17,898 bases of DNA from Baffinella frigidus (taxonomy: Eukaryota; Cryptophyceae; Cryptomonadales; Baffinellaceae), in NCBI GenBank assembly GCA_026770585.1, contig MU646487.1:128398-146295 (forward strand), in the 5' to 3' direction. This document shows positions 1 to 6,263 of this stretch, piece by piece. The notes under the pieces are model-generated. The model had not been told where the DNA came from. It searched no databases and saw only the letters and a list, made by a program, of their open reading frames with translations. Each line of letters opens with the position of its first letter. Positions within the stretch are counted from its first letter, which is position 1. The position numbers and the translations under genes were made by a program.

Positions 1-29
1 CCCCCGATCCCCGAATCCCCTGATGAACA

Positions 30-187
30 CCACGCCACGATGACCTGTGTACCAATTTGGCATTTTTTAAAGTCAATTCACCCACAAATCTGTCAACTTA
101 GTCCGGATTCCGGACAACAATAGTTTTAGTAGTGCACAAATAATAGAAAGACGCAATCAAGTTGGTGCACAGGTCATCGTGGCGTGG
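30..187. mobile_element. 158-bp inverted-repeat element (family I)
   Basis: The two ends are inverted copies of about 26 bp (CCACGCCACGATGACCTGTG inwards, one mismatch over 25 bases at 31-55 against 162-186). The trinucleotide ACA flanks both sides (27-29 and 188-190). A related unoccupied sequence at 915-941 reads CTGATGAGCAGGAGCAG straight through the insertion point, so the ACA is probably a target-site duplication. No coding capacity. Behaviour is MITE-like; the parent transposon class is unknown. Confidence 0.8.
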
Positions 188-191
188 ACAG

Positions 192-1403
192 GAGCAGTAC
201 GAGAAAGAAGGTGCAGCGGCGTCGTCAAAGAGAGACCTTCCCTAGTACCAACGTGCTGGCGTTAGTACAGGACTCTCACCCCCGCCCCCTGAACGCTCAC
301 CCGTAACCCTGAGCAGGAGCAGTGCGAGAAAGAACGGGCTACTCACCAAAGACATGTTACTCACCGACGGGATTCTCGGTCGAAATGTCCGTCACTGCAC
401 GTTGAGAACTCCTCGTTGGGTGAGCAGGTCCTGCTGAGCAGCCTCTGTGGGGGTGCATACACGGCGGCAGTCTTAGCATCAGCAAACCCCTCTCTACCGC
501 TCACCCCCACACCATAAACTCTCACTACTCTGTTTCGGGGAGCAGGAGCAGTACGAGAAAGAACGTGCGGTGTTCGTCTCGCAGGCAATCGTGGTGGTCG
601 AGGGCTACTTCCTATTTCCGTGGTACAAACTAAGAATTTATCGGTGCAAAGACATCTTGTCCGCCGATGAAGACATCTTACTCACCAAAGACATGTTACT
701 CACCGACGGGATTCTCGGTCGAAATATCCGTCACTGCACGTTGACAAATCCTCGTTTGGTGAGCAGGAGCAGTACGAAAGGGAGCGGGCCGCGTTCGTCT
801 CACAGGCCATCGAAACCGCCCCCCCCTAGGACCATACAGTAGGACCATGCCTAGGGCCCTATGGTGGTGAACGCACTTTTCTCTGCCGCCTCTCCCCCCC
901 CCCTGATCTCCTGATTCCCTGATGAGCAGGAGCAGTACGAAAGGGAGCCTCCGGAGCAGCCTCTGTGTGGGTGCATACATAGCGACCGTGTTGGTAGTAG
1001 GACAGGCCTCTCTACCCCTCTCTACCGCTAACTCCCACCCCCTGACCCCCCAACCCCCAACCCCTCAACGCTAAACGCTCACCCTGAGGGGCGGGGGACG
1101 GTCCCGAGGCCGTCAGGTGGGCGTGATCCGTGCCACAGTAACCCTCGACCCTGAACCCTGAACCCTGAGCAGGAGCAGTACGAGAGGGAACGGGCCGCGT
1201 TCGTCTCGCAGGCCATCGTCGTCGTCGAGGGCTACTTCCTATTTCCGTTGTACAAACTAAGAACTTATCGGTGCAAAGACATCTTGCTCGCCGATGAAGA
1301 CATCTTACTCACCCAAGACAGCTTACCCACCGACGGGATTTTCGGTCGAAATGTCCGTCACTGCACGTTGAGAACTCCTCGTTTGGTGAGCAGGAGCAGT
1401 ACG
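192..1403 (+). repeat. Degenerate tandem array of an exon fragment and its downstream DNA
   Basis: The start of one exon (GAGCAGTACGAGARRGARCG, encoding EQYERER) recurs at about 192, 317, 546, 767, 930, 1173 and 1394, each time preceded by GAGCAG or a close variant that could be a 3' splice site. Copies at 546-608 and 1173-1235 continue to the codons for VVVEGY and then change to non-exon sequence starting TTCCTATTTCC. That following block (602-775 and 1229-1400, part at 337-424) is itself repeated. A second repeated module, GCCTCTGTG..GGTGCATAC, is at 441-480 and 958-1000. The copies are of unequal length and carry frameshifts, so this is decayed duplication, not a working gene. Confidence 0.75.
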
Positions 1404-1471
1404 AGAGGGAGCGGGCGGCGTTCGTCTCGCAGGCCATCGTCGTCGTTGAGGGCTACGCCGAGAGCATGAAG
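1394..1471 (+). pseudogene. Exon fragment encoding EQYERERAAF...EGYAESMK (best copy)
   Basis: This is the most complete copy of the exon repeated through 1-1480. In phase it reads EQYERERAAFVSQAIVVVEG followed by YAESMK. It is preceded by GAGCAG, a possible acceptor site, and followed by GTCCTC at a CT/CA tract. If the tract is removed, the frame runs straight into VLRHSMGSLGATECR at 1569. I do not recognise the protein family. High GC at third positions and an open frame in only this phase suggest genuine coding origin. No start codon belongs to it, so it would be an internal exon. Given the broken neighbouring copies it may be a relic; a living gene is not excluded. Confidence 0.5.
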
Positions 1472-1568
1472 GTCCTCCACTCTCTCTCTCACACACACTT
1501 TCTCTCTCTCTCTCTCTCTCTCGCTCTCTCTCTCGCTCGCTCTCTCTCTCTCTCTCTGCGGCGGGCAG
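1472..1568 (+). other. CT/CA-tract intron or insertion bounded by 8-bp direct repeat
   Basis: The 97-bp segment is almost pure CT/CA microsatellite and ends in GGCGGGCAG, a good polypyrimidine-AG acceptor. AGGTCCTC occurs at both borders (1470-1477 and 1567-1574), so excision at AG|GT would leave one copy and restore the frame MK-VLRHSMGS. The length is not a multiple of three, so the frame holds only if it is removed. The 5' border GTCCTC is a weak donor. Confidence 0.55.
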
Positions 1569-1618
1569 GTCCTCAGACACAGCATGGGGTCTCTCGGTGC
1601 TACCGAGTGCCGCTCGCT
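1569..1618 (+). pseudogene. Exon fragment encoding VLRHSMGSLGATECR (copy 1)
   Basis: Follows the CAG acceptor of the CT tract and reads VLRHSMGSLGATECRS. It is followed at 1619 by GTGAGTG, a consensus donor, although the longer copy at 2076 continues IIAAQTLQAPPLL instead. The two copies part after the codons TGC CGC, so this one is either an alternatively ending exon or a rearranged relic. Family not recognised. Confidence 0.45.
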
Positions 1619-1875
1619 GTGAGTGAAGAGTGTGCCGGGTACTGACGGTCAGACTGCGTTTGGGCTACGCCGAGAGCATCAAGGTTCCTGCCGAAAGCTC
1701 TTTACAATAGGGGACTTTACAGAACACTGAGTGTAATGTTTGATACCCGAGCCAACGTTCGAGGGGGGCTCGTTTGGGCGCGACGCTGGTACAAAACATC
1801 ACATAATTGTTTCAAACGGGTCGTCCTGAGGCGGGCCTGTCTCTCCCGAGGCGGGCCTATCCCAGTCCTCTCAAC
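1619..1875 (+). other. Non-coding spacer with a stray exon-end copy
   Basis: No gene is seen. At 1662-1683 the end of the EGYAESMK exon recurs (GGCTACGCCGAGAGCAT then CAAG) followed by GTTCCT. At 1822-1858 GAGGCGGGCCT occurs twice; a related phrase is at 6093-6105. The rest shows no recognisable structure. Confidence 0.5.
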
Positions 1876-1917
1876 GTCGCGCAGGCCATCGTCGAGGGCT
1901 ACGCCGAGAGCATGAAG
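1876..1917 (+). pseudogene. Truncated second copy of the EGYAESMK exon
   Basis: Reads as the last 14 codons of the exon at 1394 (ending QAIVEGYAESMK, one Val-Val pair missing). It is followed by a 55-bp CT/CA tract bounded by AGGTCCTT (1916-1923) and TGGTCCTC (1971-1978), the same arrangement as 1470-1574. Here the acceptor AG has become TG, so splicing at this position should fail. This supports calling the copy dead. Confidence 0.5.
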
Positions 1918-2075
1918 GTCCTTCACACTCTCTCACACACACACTCTCTCTCTCTCTCTCTGCGGCGGGCTGGTCCTCAGGCACAGCATGGGGTCTCTCT
2001 CTCTCACACACACACACCCTCACTCTCTCTCTCACACACACACACTCTCTCTCACTCTCTCTCTGGGGCGGGCAG
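1918..2075 (+). repeat. CT/CA microsatellite tracts interrupted by an exon remnant
   Basis: Two CT/CA tracts (1924-1962 and 1997-2063) lie either side of a short VLRHSMGSL remnant (1973-1999). The second ends GGGGCGGGCAG before the better exon copy at 2076. The tract-acceptor-exon order is the same as at 1472-1618, so exon and tract have been duplicated together. Confidence 0.6.
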
Positions 2076-2158
2076 GTCCTGCGGCACAGCATGGGGTCGC
2101 TCGGCGCTACCGAGTGCCGCATCATCGCCGCCCAGACCCTCCAGGCGCCCCCCCTCCT
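2076..2158 (+). pseudogene. Exon fragment encoding VLRHSMGSLGATECRIIAAQ...
   Basis: Longest copy of this exon: VLRHSMGSLGATECRIIAAQ followed by TLQAPPLL. It begins right after a CAG acceptor. A further part-copy at 2288-2339 keeps TECRIIADQILLAPSL without the first half. The codon choices are GC-rich and the peptide is conserved between copies with several silent changes, which suggests real coding ancestry. The 3' border is unclear; no GT donor lies at the point where similarity ends. Family not recognised. Confidence 0.5.
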
Positions 2159-2159
2159 C

Positions 2160-2430
2160 AAATACTGCATTTATATAACGATACAGCATTTATATAATTT
2201 ATATAATGATACATGGTACCTAAGCGTACAATGTCAGGTACTCTGAGAGTTGTAGGATTGTAGTTTAGATCGTCGACGAGCCGGGTAGGTACCGAGTGCC
2301 GCATCATCGCGGACCAGATCCTCCTGGCACCCTCCCTCCCTTGTCAGCACTGACCCCAGGAAGGGCCTCTAGGGTGTACGGTTTGGGGTTTGGGGTTGCG
2401 CCTCGGGACGGGGTTCCAGGCGGGGTGTAG
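2160..2430. other. Non-coding stretch with short AT repeats and exon remnant
   Basis: Contains two close copies of GCATTTATATAA (2167, 2187), the TECRIIADQ exon remnant at 2288-2339, and a GGTTTGGGGTTTGGGG phrase at 2379-2396. No gene or promoter could be supported. Confidence 0.4.
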
Positions 2431-2433
2431 TTC

Positions 2434-2435
<2 letters not shown>

Positions 2436-2468
<33 letters not shown>

Positions 2469-2542
2469 GGAGAGAGAGGGGGGGGGGGAGAGAGAGAGAG
2501 AGAGAGAGAGGCAGACAGAGAGAGAGAGAGAGAGAGAGAGAA
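2436..2542. repeat. (GA)n microsatellite
   Basis: About 107 bp of GA dinucleotides interrupted by GGAAGG, a run of G and GCAGAC. Open frames across it (Arg-Glu on one strand, Ser-Leu on the other) are artefacts of the repeat. Confidence 0.95.
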
Positions 2543-2549
2543 ATTGCGG

Positions 2550-2620
2550 TTATTACAGATCGAAACCAACATGGCCACCATGTATTCCCTTCCGTGAAGG
2601 CCTTGTCAGATCAGGACTTA
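2550..2620 (+). repeat. Dispersed repeat K, copy 1
   Basis: ACCAACATGGCCACCATGTA then TTCCCTTCCGTGAAGGCC recurs at 3715-3748 and 3976-4026 on this strand and at 12236-12290 on the other. Each copy holds the small frame (M/V)A(T/A)M-x-S-(L/V)-P followed by TGA in three of four copies. It could be a conserved gene end or simply a repeat; nothing favours a functional peptide strongly. Confidence 0.6.
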
Positions 2621-2647
2621 AATGCCAAGCGCTCAACGCACGATGTT

Positions 2648-2797
2648 TCCCTTAAACCCTAAACCCTAAACCCTAAACCCTGAACCTTGAACCCTAAACT
2701 CTAAGCACTTAACACTAAACCCTAAACACTGAACCCCAAAACCTAAACCCTAAACCCTAAACCCTAAACCCTGAACCCTAACCCCCAAACCCTAAAG
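2648..2797. repeat. Interstitial telomere-like block (CCCTAAA type)
   Basis: About 150 bp of CCCTAAA units mixed with CCCTGAA and CCCCAAA variants, C-rich strand on top. The degeneracy shows it is internal and not an active chromosome end. Confidence 0.85.
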
Positions 2798-2919
2798 CGA
2801 GGTGCGAGCGGTGTGGGTGCCGCAGACAGAGGACCTATTCTTAAGTTGGCATTTTGAATCTGTGGTACAGATCCTCCAACTCTGGAGCGAAAAGGGGCAT
2901 TGACAATGGTCTCAACCAA

Positions 2920-2955
2920 CGATGCTTCCCCGGAACTGCAGAGCGCCGGGGTCTT
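2920..2955 (+). pseudogene. Remnant of intron end plus start of the SAGRN exon
   Basis: GATGCTTCCCCGGAACTGCAG followed by AGCGCCGGGG resembles TGCTTCCCCCTGCAG-AGCGCCGG at 3054-3074. It carries the acceptor and the first three codons only. Confidence 0.45.
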
Positions 2956-3067
2956 TATCCGGGGAACCCTATTTTTCTTTCATTTGTTGGCGATCAAAAT
3001 TACTACACCAATTATTTAATATTACTAATAAAAACGAATTGTATAGTAATTTTGCTTCCCCCTGCAG

Positions 3068-3166
3068 AGCGCCGGCAGGAACGTGCAGGGGGATCGGGCC
3101 GTGGTGTGGTTCGGCAGGGATTCTACGGCGATGGAGCGTGCTGTCAAAGCCGTGAAGATGCTGCAG
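3068..3166 (+). CDS. Internal exon, unknown protein (SAGRNVQGDRAVVWFGRD...)
   Basis: A 99-bp (33-codon, phase 0) exon candidate. It is preceded by CCCCCTGCAG, a good acceptor after an AT-rich stretch with branch-like sequence, and followed by CAG|GTGCGT, a good donor. The peptide is SAGRNVQGDRAVVWFGRD followed by STAMERAVKAVKMLQ. The phase is closed shortly on both sides, as expected for an internal exon. The second half recurs at 3382-3416, again ending CTGCAG|GTG. I do not recognise the family. It lies on the same strand as the other exon fragments at 1394, 2076 and 4222 and may belong with them. Confidence 0.55.
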
Positions 3167-3185
3167 GTGCGTCCGACCCCCCTTG

Positions 3186-3370
3186 CGCGAGTGTTAGACA
3201 CACTCAGTGGGTGTTAGACACGCCCATGCGAGTGTCGGGTACACCCGCGCGAGTGTCAGGCACACCCACGCGAGTTTTAGACACACCCACGTGAGTGTTT
3301 AGACACTCACGTGTGTGTTAGGCACACCCACGTGAGTGTCAGGCACACCCACGCGAGTGTTAGACACACT
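3186..3370 (+). repeat. 21-bp minisatellite, about nine units
   Basis: Unit close to GCGAGTGTCAGGCACACCCAC, with variants in the TTAGACAC part. It sits just downstream of the exon's donor site and is followed at 3382 by a second copy of the exon's end, so it would lie in an intron or has been generated between duplicated exon ends. Confidence 0.85.
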
Positions 3371-3381
3371 AATATGCCATG

Positions 3382-3416
3382 GCGCGTGCTGTCAAGGCCG
3401 TCAAAATGCTGCAGGT
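3382..3416 (+). pseudogene. Second copy of the SAGRN exon's 3' end
   Basis: CGTGCTGTCAAGGCCGTCAA then AATGCTGCAG encodes RAVKAVKMLQ, identical in peptide to 3136-3166 with silent changes (AAA/AAG, GTG/GTC, AAG/AAA). It is followed by GTGTCC. Silent differences between copies suggest selection acted on the peptide for a time, or are chance. Confidence 0.5.
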
Positions 3417-3430
3417 GTCCGCCATCTCGT

Positions 3431-3587
3431 GCAAAAAGCTAACGCCAGCGAGGTACTTAGAGCCTACGGATTGCCTACGGTAGGAGCCCCCCTCCTACGA
3501 CTTTTTAAGACTTTTTGTTTTAAACGTCGTAGGAGGAGGGGGGGTTCCTACCGTAGGCTAAGGGGTCCGCTGGCGTTAGCTTTTCGC
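3431..3587. mobile_element. 157-bp palindromic element (family C)
   Basis: Outer arms of 20 bp (3431-3450 and 3568-3587, one mismatch; AGCTAACGCCAGCG core) and inner arms GCCTACGGTAGGAG..TCCTACGAC (3473-3501) against 3526-3558. The centre is an AT-rich loop. MITE-like hairpin, single copy in the window, non-coding. Confidence 0.8.
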
Positions 3588-3795
3588 ATTATATCCCTCA
3601 TTCTTTTGCTCTCACCGATTTGGTGAGCCCGGGCTCTTCCCCGCGCGAGAGTTGACGGGGTTGTACCGCAAACCCAGCATGTCAACTCGCAATGCGTTGC
3701 AGTGGATGCTTTACACATGGCCACCATGCATTCCCTTCCGTGAAGGCCACCCCCCCTAGGACCGCCGTAGGGCCCATACTCCTCCTGCAGCGTCC
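3588..3795. other. Spacer with dispersed repeat K, copy 2
   Basis: No gene seen. Repeat K occupies 3715-3748 (ACATGGCCACCATGCATTCC then CTTCCGTGAAGG). A CCCCCCTAGGACCGCCGTAGG fragment at 3752-3771 resembles the core of family A. Confidence 0.5.
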
Positions 3796-3909
3796 TACAG
3801 GGGTGCCTCGCTCATAAGAAACCGCGCCCCCCTAGGACCCTACAGTAGGGTAGGGTCCCATGGTGGTCCTATGGGGGGGGTAGTTTCTTATGAGCGAGGT
3901 ACCCCTGTA
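3796..3909. mobile_element. Family A hairpin element, copy 1
   Basis: TACAGGGGTGCCTCGCTCAT at the left and its inverted match ATGAGCGAGGTACCCCTGTA at the right enclose a CCTAGGACCC/CCCATGGTGG core with C and G tracts. The element starts and ends with TA, consistent with a TA target. It carries no open frame of its own. Confidence 0.85.
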
Positions 3910-3910
3910 A

Positions 3911-4228
3911 TGGTATTCGAATGGGTATCGAATACATCTCAGCTAACCCCTAACCCCTGAAAACCCTACCCCCGCGTGGCCGCCATGAAGTCCGTTCCGT
4001 GAAGGCCTTGTAAGAGCAGGACCTAAACCCTTACCCCCTCCCCGCAGGCGCGCCATCAACCCTGAACCCTGAACTCCAAACCCGAAACCCTGAACCCTGA
4101 ACCCTGAACCCTGAACTCCAAACCCTGAACCCTGAACCCTGAACCCGAAACCCTGATGGTGTTCGTATGGGTATCGAATACATCTCAGCTCACCCTAACC
4201 CCGAATACATCTCAGCTCACCCTAACCC
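3911..4228. repeat. Short direct repeats, repeat K copy 3 and CCCTGAA block
   Basis: GGGTATCGAATACATCTCAG is present at about 3922 and 4170, with GAATACATCTCAGCTCACCC in tandem at 4174 and 4202. Repeat K copy 3 is at 3976-4026 (GTGGCCGCCATGAAGTCCG). A CCCTGAA/CTCCAAA telomere-like block covers about 4059-4155. No gene is seen. Confidence 0.65.
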
Positions 4229-4338
4229 CAGGTAACCGTAACCCCTGGGGCACCGAGCAGGCGCGCAACCACTCGCGCATCGCGACGCTCGACGACCTCC
4301 GCGCGATCCCCGGCTTCAAGCTCTCCCTCGACGCATAG
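4229..4338 (+). CDS. Terminal exon, unknown protein (...LDDLRAIPGFKLSLDA-stop)
   Basis: After CCCTAACCCCAG, a possible acceptor, an open frame encodes TEQARNHSRIATLDDLRA then IPGFKLSLDA and TAG. The upstream in-frame stretch back to an ATG at 4156 lies in tandem repeats, so I place the exon start near the AG at 4228. The C-terminal part recurs at 4651-4694 (IPGFKLSLSDA-TGA) and 5968-6003 (IPGFTLSLADA-TAG), always ending at the same codon. GC-rich codon use fits the other exon fragments. The stop's TA is also the insertion target of the hairpin at 4336. Family not recognised. Confidence 0.5.
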
Positions 4339-4440
4339 CCCTCAAGTGCCCAGTAGGCTCGTACGCCCTACCGTAGGGCCCTAGGACCTGCCTAGGACCT
4401 CGTGCGGGTCAATTTTGACCGCCTGGCCACTTAAGGGATA
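4336..4440 (+). mobile_element. Family B element, copy 1 (105 bp, inserted at the stop codon)
   Basis: Left end TAGCCCTCAAGTGCCCAG and right end GGCCACTTAAGGGATA match the family termini with a few changes. The core AGTAGGCTCGTACGCCCTAC then CGTAGGGCCC is the family's conserved asymmetric segment. It lies between GACGCA and GCTGCGG; the empty counterpart at 5995-6008 reads GACGCG-TA-GCTTCGG. Hence TA is duplicated at insertion. Confidence 0.85.
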
Positions 4441-4506
4441 GCTGCGGTGTTTCGGGGGTGGTGCCTGTACTGCTGAGCTAGGACCACCGTAGGGCCCTAG
4501 GGGTAC
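4441..4506 (+). repeat. Direct repeat L, copy 1
   Basis: GTGTTTCGGGGGTGGTGCCTG followed by TACTGCTGAGCTAGGACCACC; copy 2 is at 4802-4870 with few changes. Both lie between an IPGF gene end and a family A hairpin, so the whole block of about 350 bp is a segmental duplication. Confidence 0.8.
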
Positions 4507-4636
4507 AAGGGTACCTGGCTCGGTACCTGGCTCATAAGAAACCGCGCCCCCCCTAGGACCACCGTAGGGCCCTAGGCGTAGGCCTACTGTAGGGTCCGAG
4601 GGGGGTGCGGTTTCTTATGAGCGGGGTACCCCTGTA
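4504..4636. mobile_element. Family A hairpin element, copy 2
   Basis: Left end TACAAGGGTACCTGGCTC with an internal duplication of GGTACCTGGCTC, then ATAAGAAACCGCGCCCC; right end GGGGTGCGGTTTCTTATGAG and GGGGTACCCCTGTA. Core CCTAGGACCACCGTAGGGCC. Confidence 0.8.
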
Positions 4637-4650
4637 GGCCTACTGTAGGG

Positions 4651-4694
4651 TCCGCGCGATCCCCGGCTTCAAGCTCTCCCTCTCCGACGCATGA
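4651..4694 (+). pseudogene. Second copy of the IPGF gene end
   Basis: Reads AIPGFKLSLSDA-TGA. It is fused directly to the right end of a family A hairpin at its 5' side, so it has no upstream exon and cannot be expressed as the exon at 4229 could be. Confidence 0.65.
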
Positions 4695-4801
4695 AGGGGT
4701 GCAGGGGTTACTCGAAATCAAGGACACGCACCGCCCTAGGGCCCTACGGTAGAGCTATGCCTAGGAGCATAGGACCACCCTAGGGCCGGTGCGTGTGCAT
4801 A
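4692..4801. mobile_element. Hairpin element (family D/H type), ends unclear
   Basis: GCAGGGGTTACTCGAAATCA starts the left arm; CACGCACCGCCCTAGGG at 4724 pairs with CCCTAGGGCCGGTGCGTG at 4778. The right terminus (expected CCCCTGTA) is missing and the sequence passes into GCATAGCTGGGG. It sits at the same position after GACGCA as the family B insertion in the sister copy. Confidence 0.65.
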
Positions 4802-4870
4802 GCTGGGGTGTTTCGGGGGCGGTGCCTGAACTGCTGAGCTAGGACCACCGTACGTAGGGCCCTAGGGGTA
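4802..4870 (+). repeat. Direct repeat L, copy 2
   Basis: Counterpart of 4441-4506, with ACGT inserted in CCGTACGTAGGG. Confidence 0.8.
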
Positions 4871-4879
4871 GGCCTACTG

Positions 4880-5000
4880 TAAGGGGTACCTCGCCCATAA
4901 GAAACCTTCCACCCCTAGGACCCTTCAGTAGGACCATGCCTATGGCCCTACGGTGGTCCTAAGGGGGGGGGCAATTTCTTATGAGCGAGGTACCCCTGTA
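4880..5000. mobile_element. Family A hairpin element, copy 3
   Basis: Left end TAAGGGGTACCTCGCCCATA lacks the CA of the usual TACAGGGG; right end TTATGAGCGAGGTACCCCTG then TA is intact. Core CCTAGGACCCTTCAGTAGG..CCCTACGGTGGTCCTA. Confidence 0.85.
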
Positions 5001-5071
5001 AAGGGAACGAGGAATTCTAAACTTAGGATCCTTTTCTTCGGACTGTACCGGGAATGGACACCTACACCCCG

Positions 5072-5176
5072 TATCCCTTAAGTGACCAGTAGGCTCATAC
5101 GCCCTACGGTAGGGCCCTAGGACCTGCCTAGGACCTCTTGGCCCTCACATTTGGCGGCATGGGCACTTAAGGGATA
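5072..5176 (+). mobile_element. Family B element, copy 2 (105 bp)
   Basis: TATCCCTTAAGTGACCAGTA at the left, GGCACTTAAGGGATA at the right, with the core CTCATACGCCCTACGGTAGG then GCCCTAGGACCTGCC. The right half diverges from copies 1 and 5, while the left core is nearly unchanged. Confidence 0.9.
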
Positions 5177-5339
5177 TCCGGGGAGTTAGGTGCATCGTAG
5201 CCTTTTGAGTGGGGGAATGGTCGGCGTGGTGAGATTTCATTAAAACACAAAGCATCCCGCGCCCGAAGGCGAAGGGATTCTATCTTCCAACGGACATTCT
5301 CAAAGTACCAAAATGAGACCTTTCGGTAGGTATGATATC
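5177..5339. other. Spacer, nothing recognised
   Basis: AT/GC-mixed sequence with no repeat partner found by eye. Overlapping open frames on the minus strand run through the palindrome to the right and are not credible genes. Confidence 0.4.
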
Positions 5340-5512
5340 GCCGAATCCTAACTCTGTCCCACTTGGATTTGGGCTCTTCATCAATTCGCCCACCCCCCCC
5401 CATTTCGCATGTGAATTTCCTGGGGGGGGGGCAAAATTCACCTTGGAAACTGGGGGGAGGGGGGCGAATTGATGAGGAGCCCAAATCAAGTGGGACAGAG
5501 CTAGGAATCCGG
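5340..5512. mobile_element. Palindromic element (family F), about 170 bp
   Basis: Left arm CTCTGTCCCACTTGGATTTG and GGGCTCTTCATCAATTCGCC (5352-5391) pairs with GGCGAATTGATGAGGAGCCC and AAATCAAGTGGGACAGAG (5463-5500). G and C homopolymer tracts flank a short centre (TGTGAATTT/AAAATTCACC). The overlapping long minus-strand frames arise from the symmetry. Confidence 0.85.
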
Positions 5513-5573
5513 GCGCGGAAGCATCCAAGCGCTCGCGCACGTTCCTGAGGGCGGCCTGTGCGGACAGAGTCCT

Positions 5574-5699
5574 CCACGCCAGATTGATCCAGGAAAACCG
5601 ACGCCTTATCCACGTAACATCTGACGTGGTTGACTTACTCATTCAAGGGGTTTCCCTTGAAAGATGTCAAAAGTGGATGCTTGGATCATCCTGGCGTGG
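5574..5699. mobile_element. Inverted-repeat element related to family I
   Basis: Ends CCACGCCAGATTGATCC (5574-5590) and GGATCATCCTGGCGTGG (5683-5699) are inverted with two mismatches. The termini resemble the family I element at 30-187. No clear target duplication. Confidence 0.65.
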
Positions 5700-5825
5700 C
5701 TGGGAAGGGCCCGCCTCGGGAAAGGAGGCGGCGTATCTCGAGAGTCCCGGGAAGGTTCCGTCTCGGGACCCCGTCCTCGCACTCTGGAGGGCTGGAGGGC
5801 TGGAGGGCCTCCTGTGAGGAACATG
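5700..5825. other. GC-rich spacer
   Basis: No gene or repeat partner recognised, apart from three repeats of GGAGGGCT/GCTGGAGG at 5785-5808. Confidence 0.35.
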
Positions 5826-6263
5826 TACAGGGGTGCCTCGCTCATAAGGAGCCGTCCCCCCCCTACAGGGGTACCTCGCTCATAAGAAAGCGCACCCCCC
5901 CCAGGACCCACTTAGAGCCCTCTAGGCATAGGACGCGCCTGGGGTGGGGGCTGCAGGACCCCGTGCCATCCCCGGCTTCACGCTCTCCCTCGCCGACGCG
6001 TAGCTTCGGAGGGAATACAGGGGTACCTCGAATTTAAGAACACGCTCCCTACATGATGTACTGTACTGTAGACCAATACCTAGGAGTCTGTCCTGAGGCG
6101 GGCCTGCAGATACCTCACGCATAGAACCTCACGCGTAAGGAGCCCTGCACCCCCCTAGCTGGGACCACTGTAGGCCCATGGACAAGCCTACTGTAGGGCC
6201 CTGCAGGGGTCCCTCGCTCATAAGAAAGCGCCTCTTCCTAGGACCCTACAGCAGTCCTATGCC
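5826..6263. mobile_element. Mosaic of broken family A arms
   Basis: Left termini TACAGGGGTGCCTCGCTCAT (5826), TACAGGGGTACCTCGCTCAT (5864), TACAGGGGTACCTCGAATTT (6016) and GCAGGGGTCCCTCGCTCATA (about 6203) follow one another without matching right ends nearby. The block also holds the third IPGF gene end (5958-6003). The pattern suggests repeated insertion of such elements into each other, with loss of the outer right arms; the exact order is not resolved. Confidence 0.6.
5958..6003 (+). pseudogene. Third copy of the IPGF gene end (uninterrupted)
   Basis: Encodes IPGFTLSLADA-TAG, then GCTTCGGAGGG. Compared with 4306-4340 it lacks the family B element after the stop, and so preserves the empty insertion site (GCG-TA-GCTTCGG). 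Confidence 0.65.

Noticed and set aside
3186-3370. CRISPR array
   Set aside because: The repeat units are contiguous with no spacers, and the setting is eukaryotic.
5167-5642. Two overlapping minus-strand frames of 148 and 120 residues
   Set aside because: They cross palindrome F; similarity between their halves comes from the inverted symmetry. No protein-like motif is present.
5630-6037. 135-residue plus-strand frame
   Set aside because: Its second half is family A element sequence (YRGTSLIRKRTPP), which recurs in other frames at every copy of that element.
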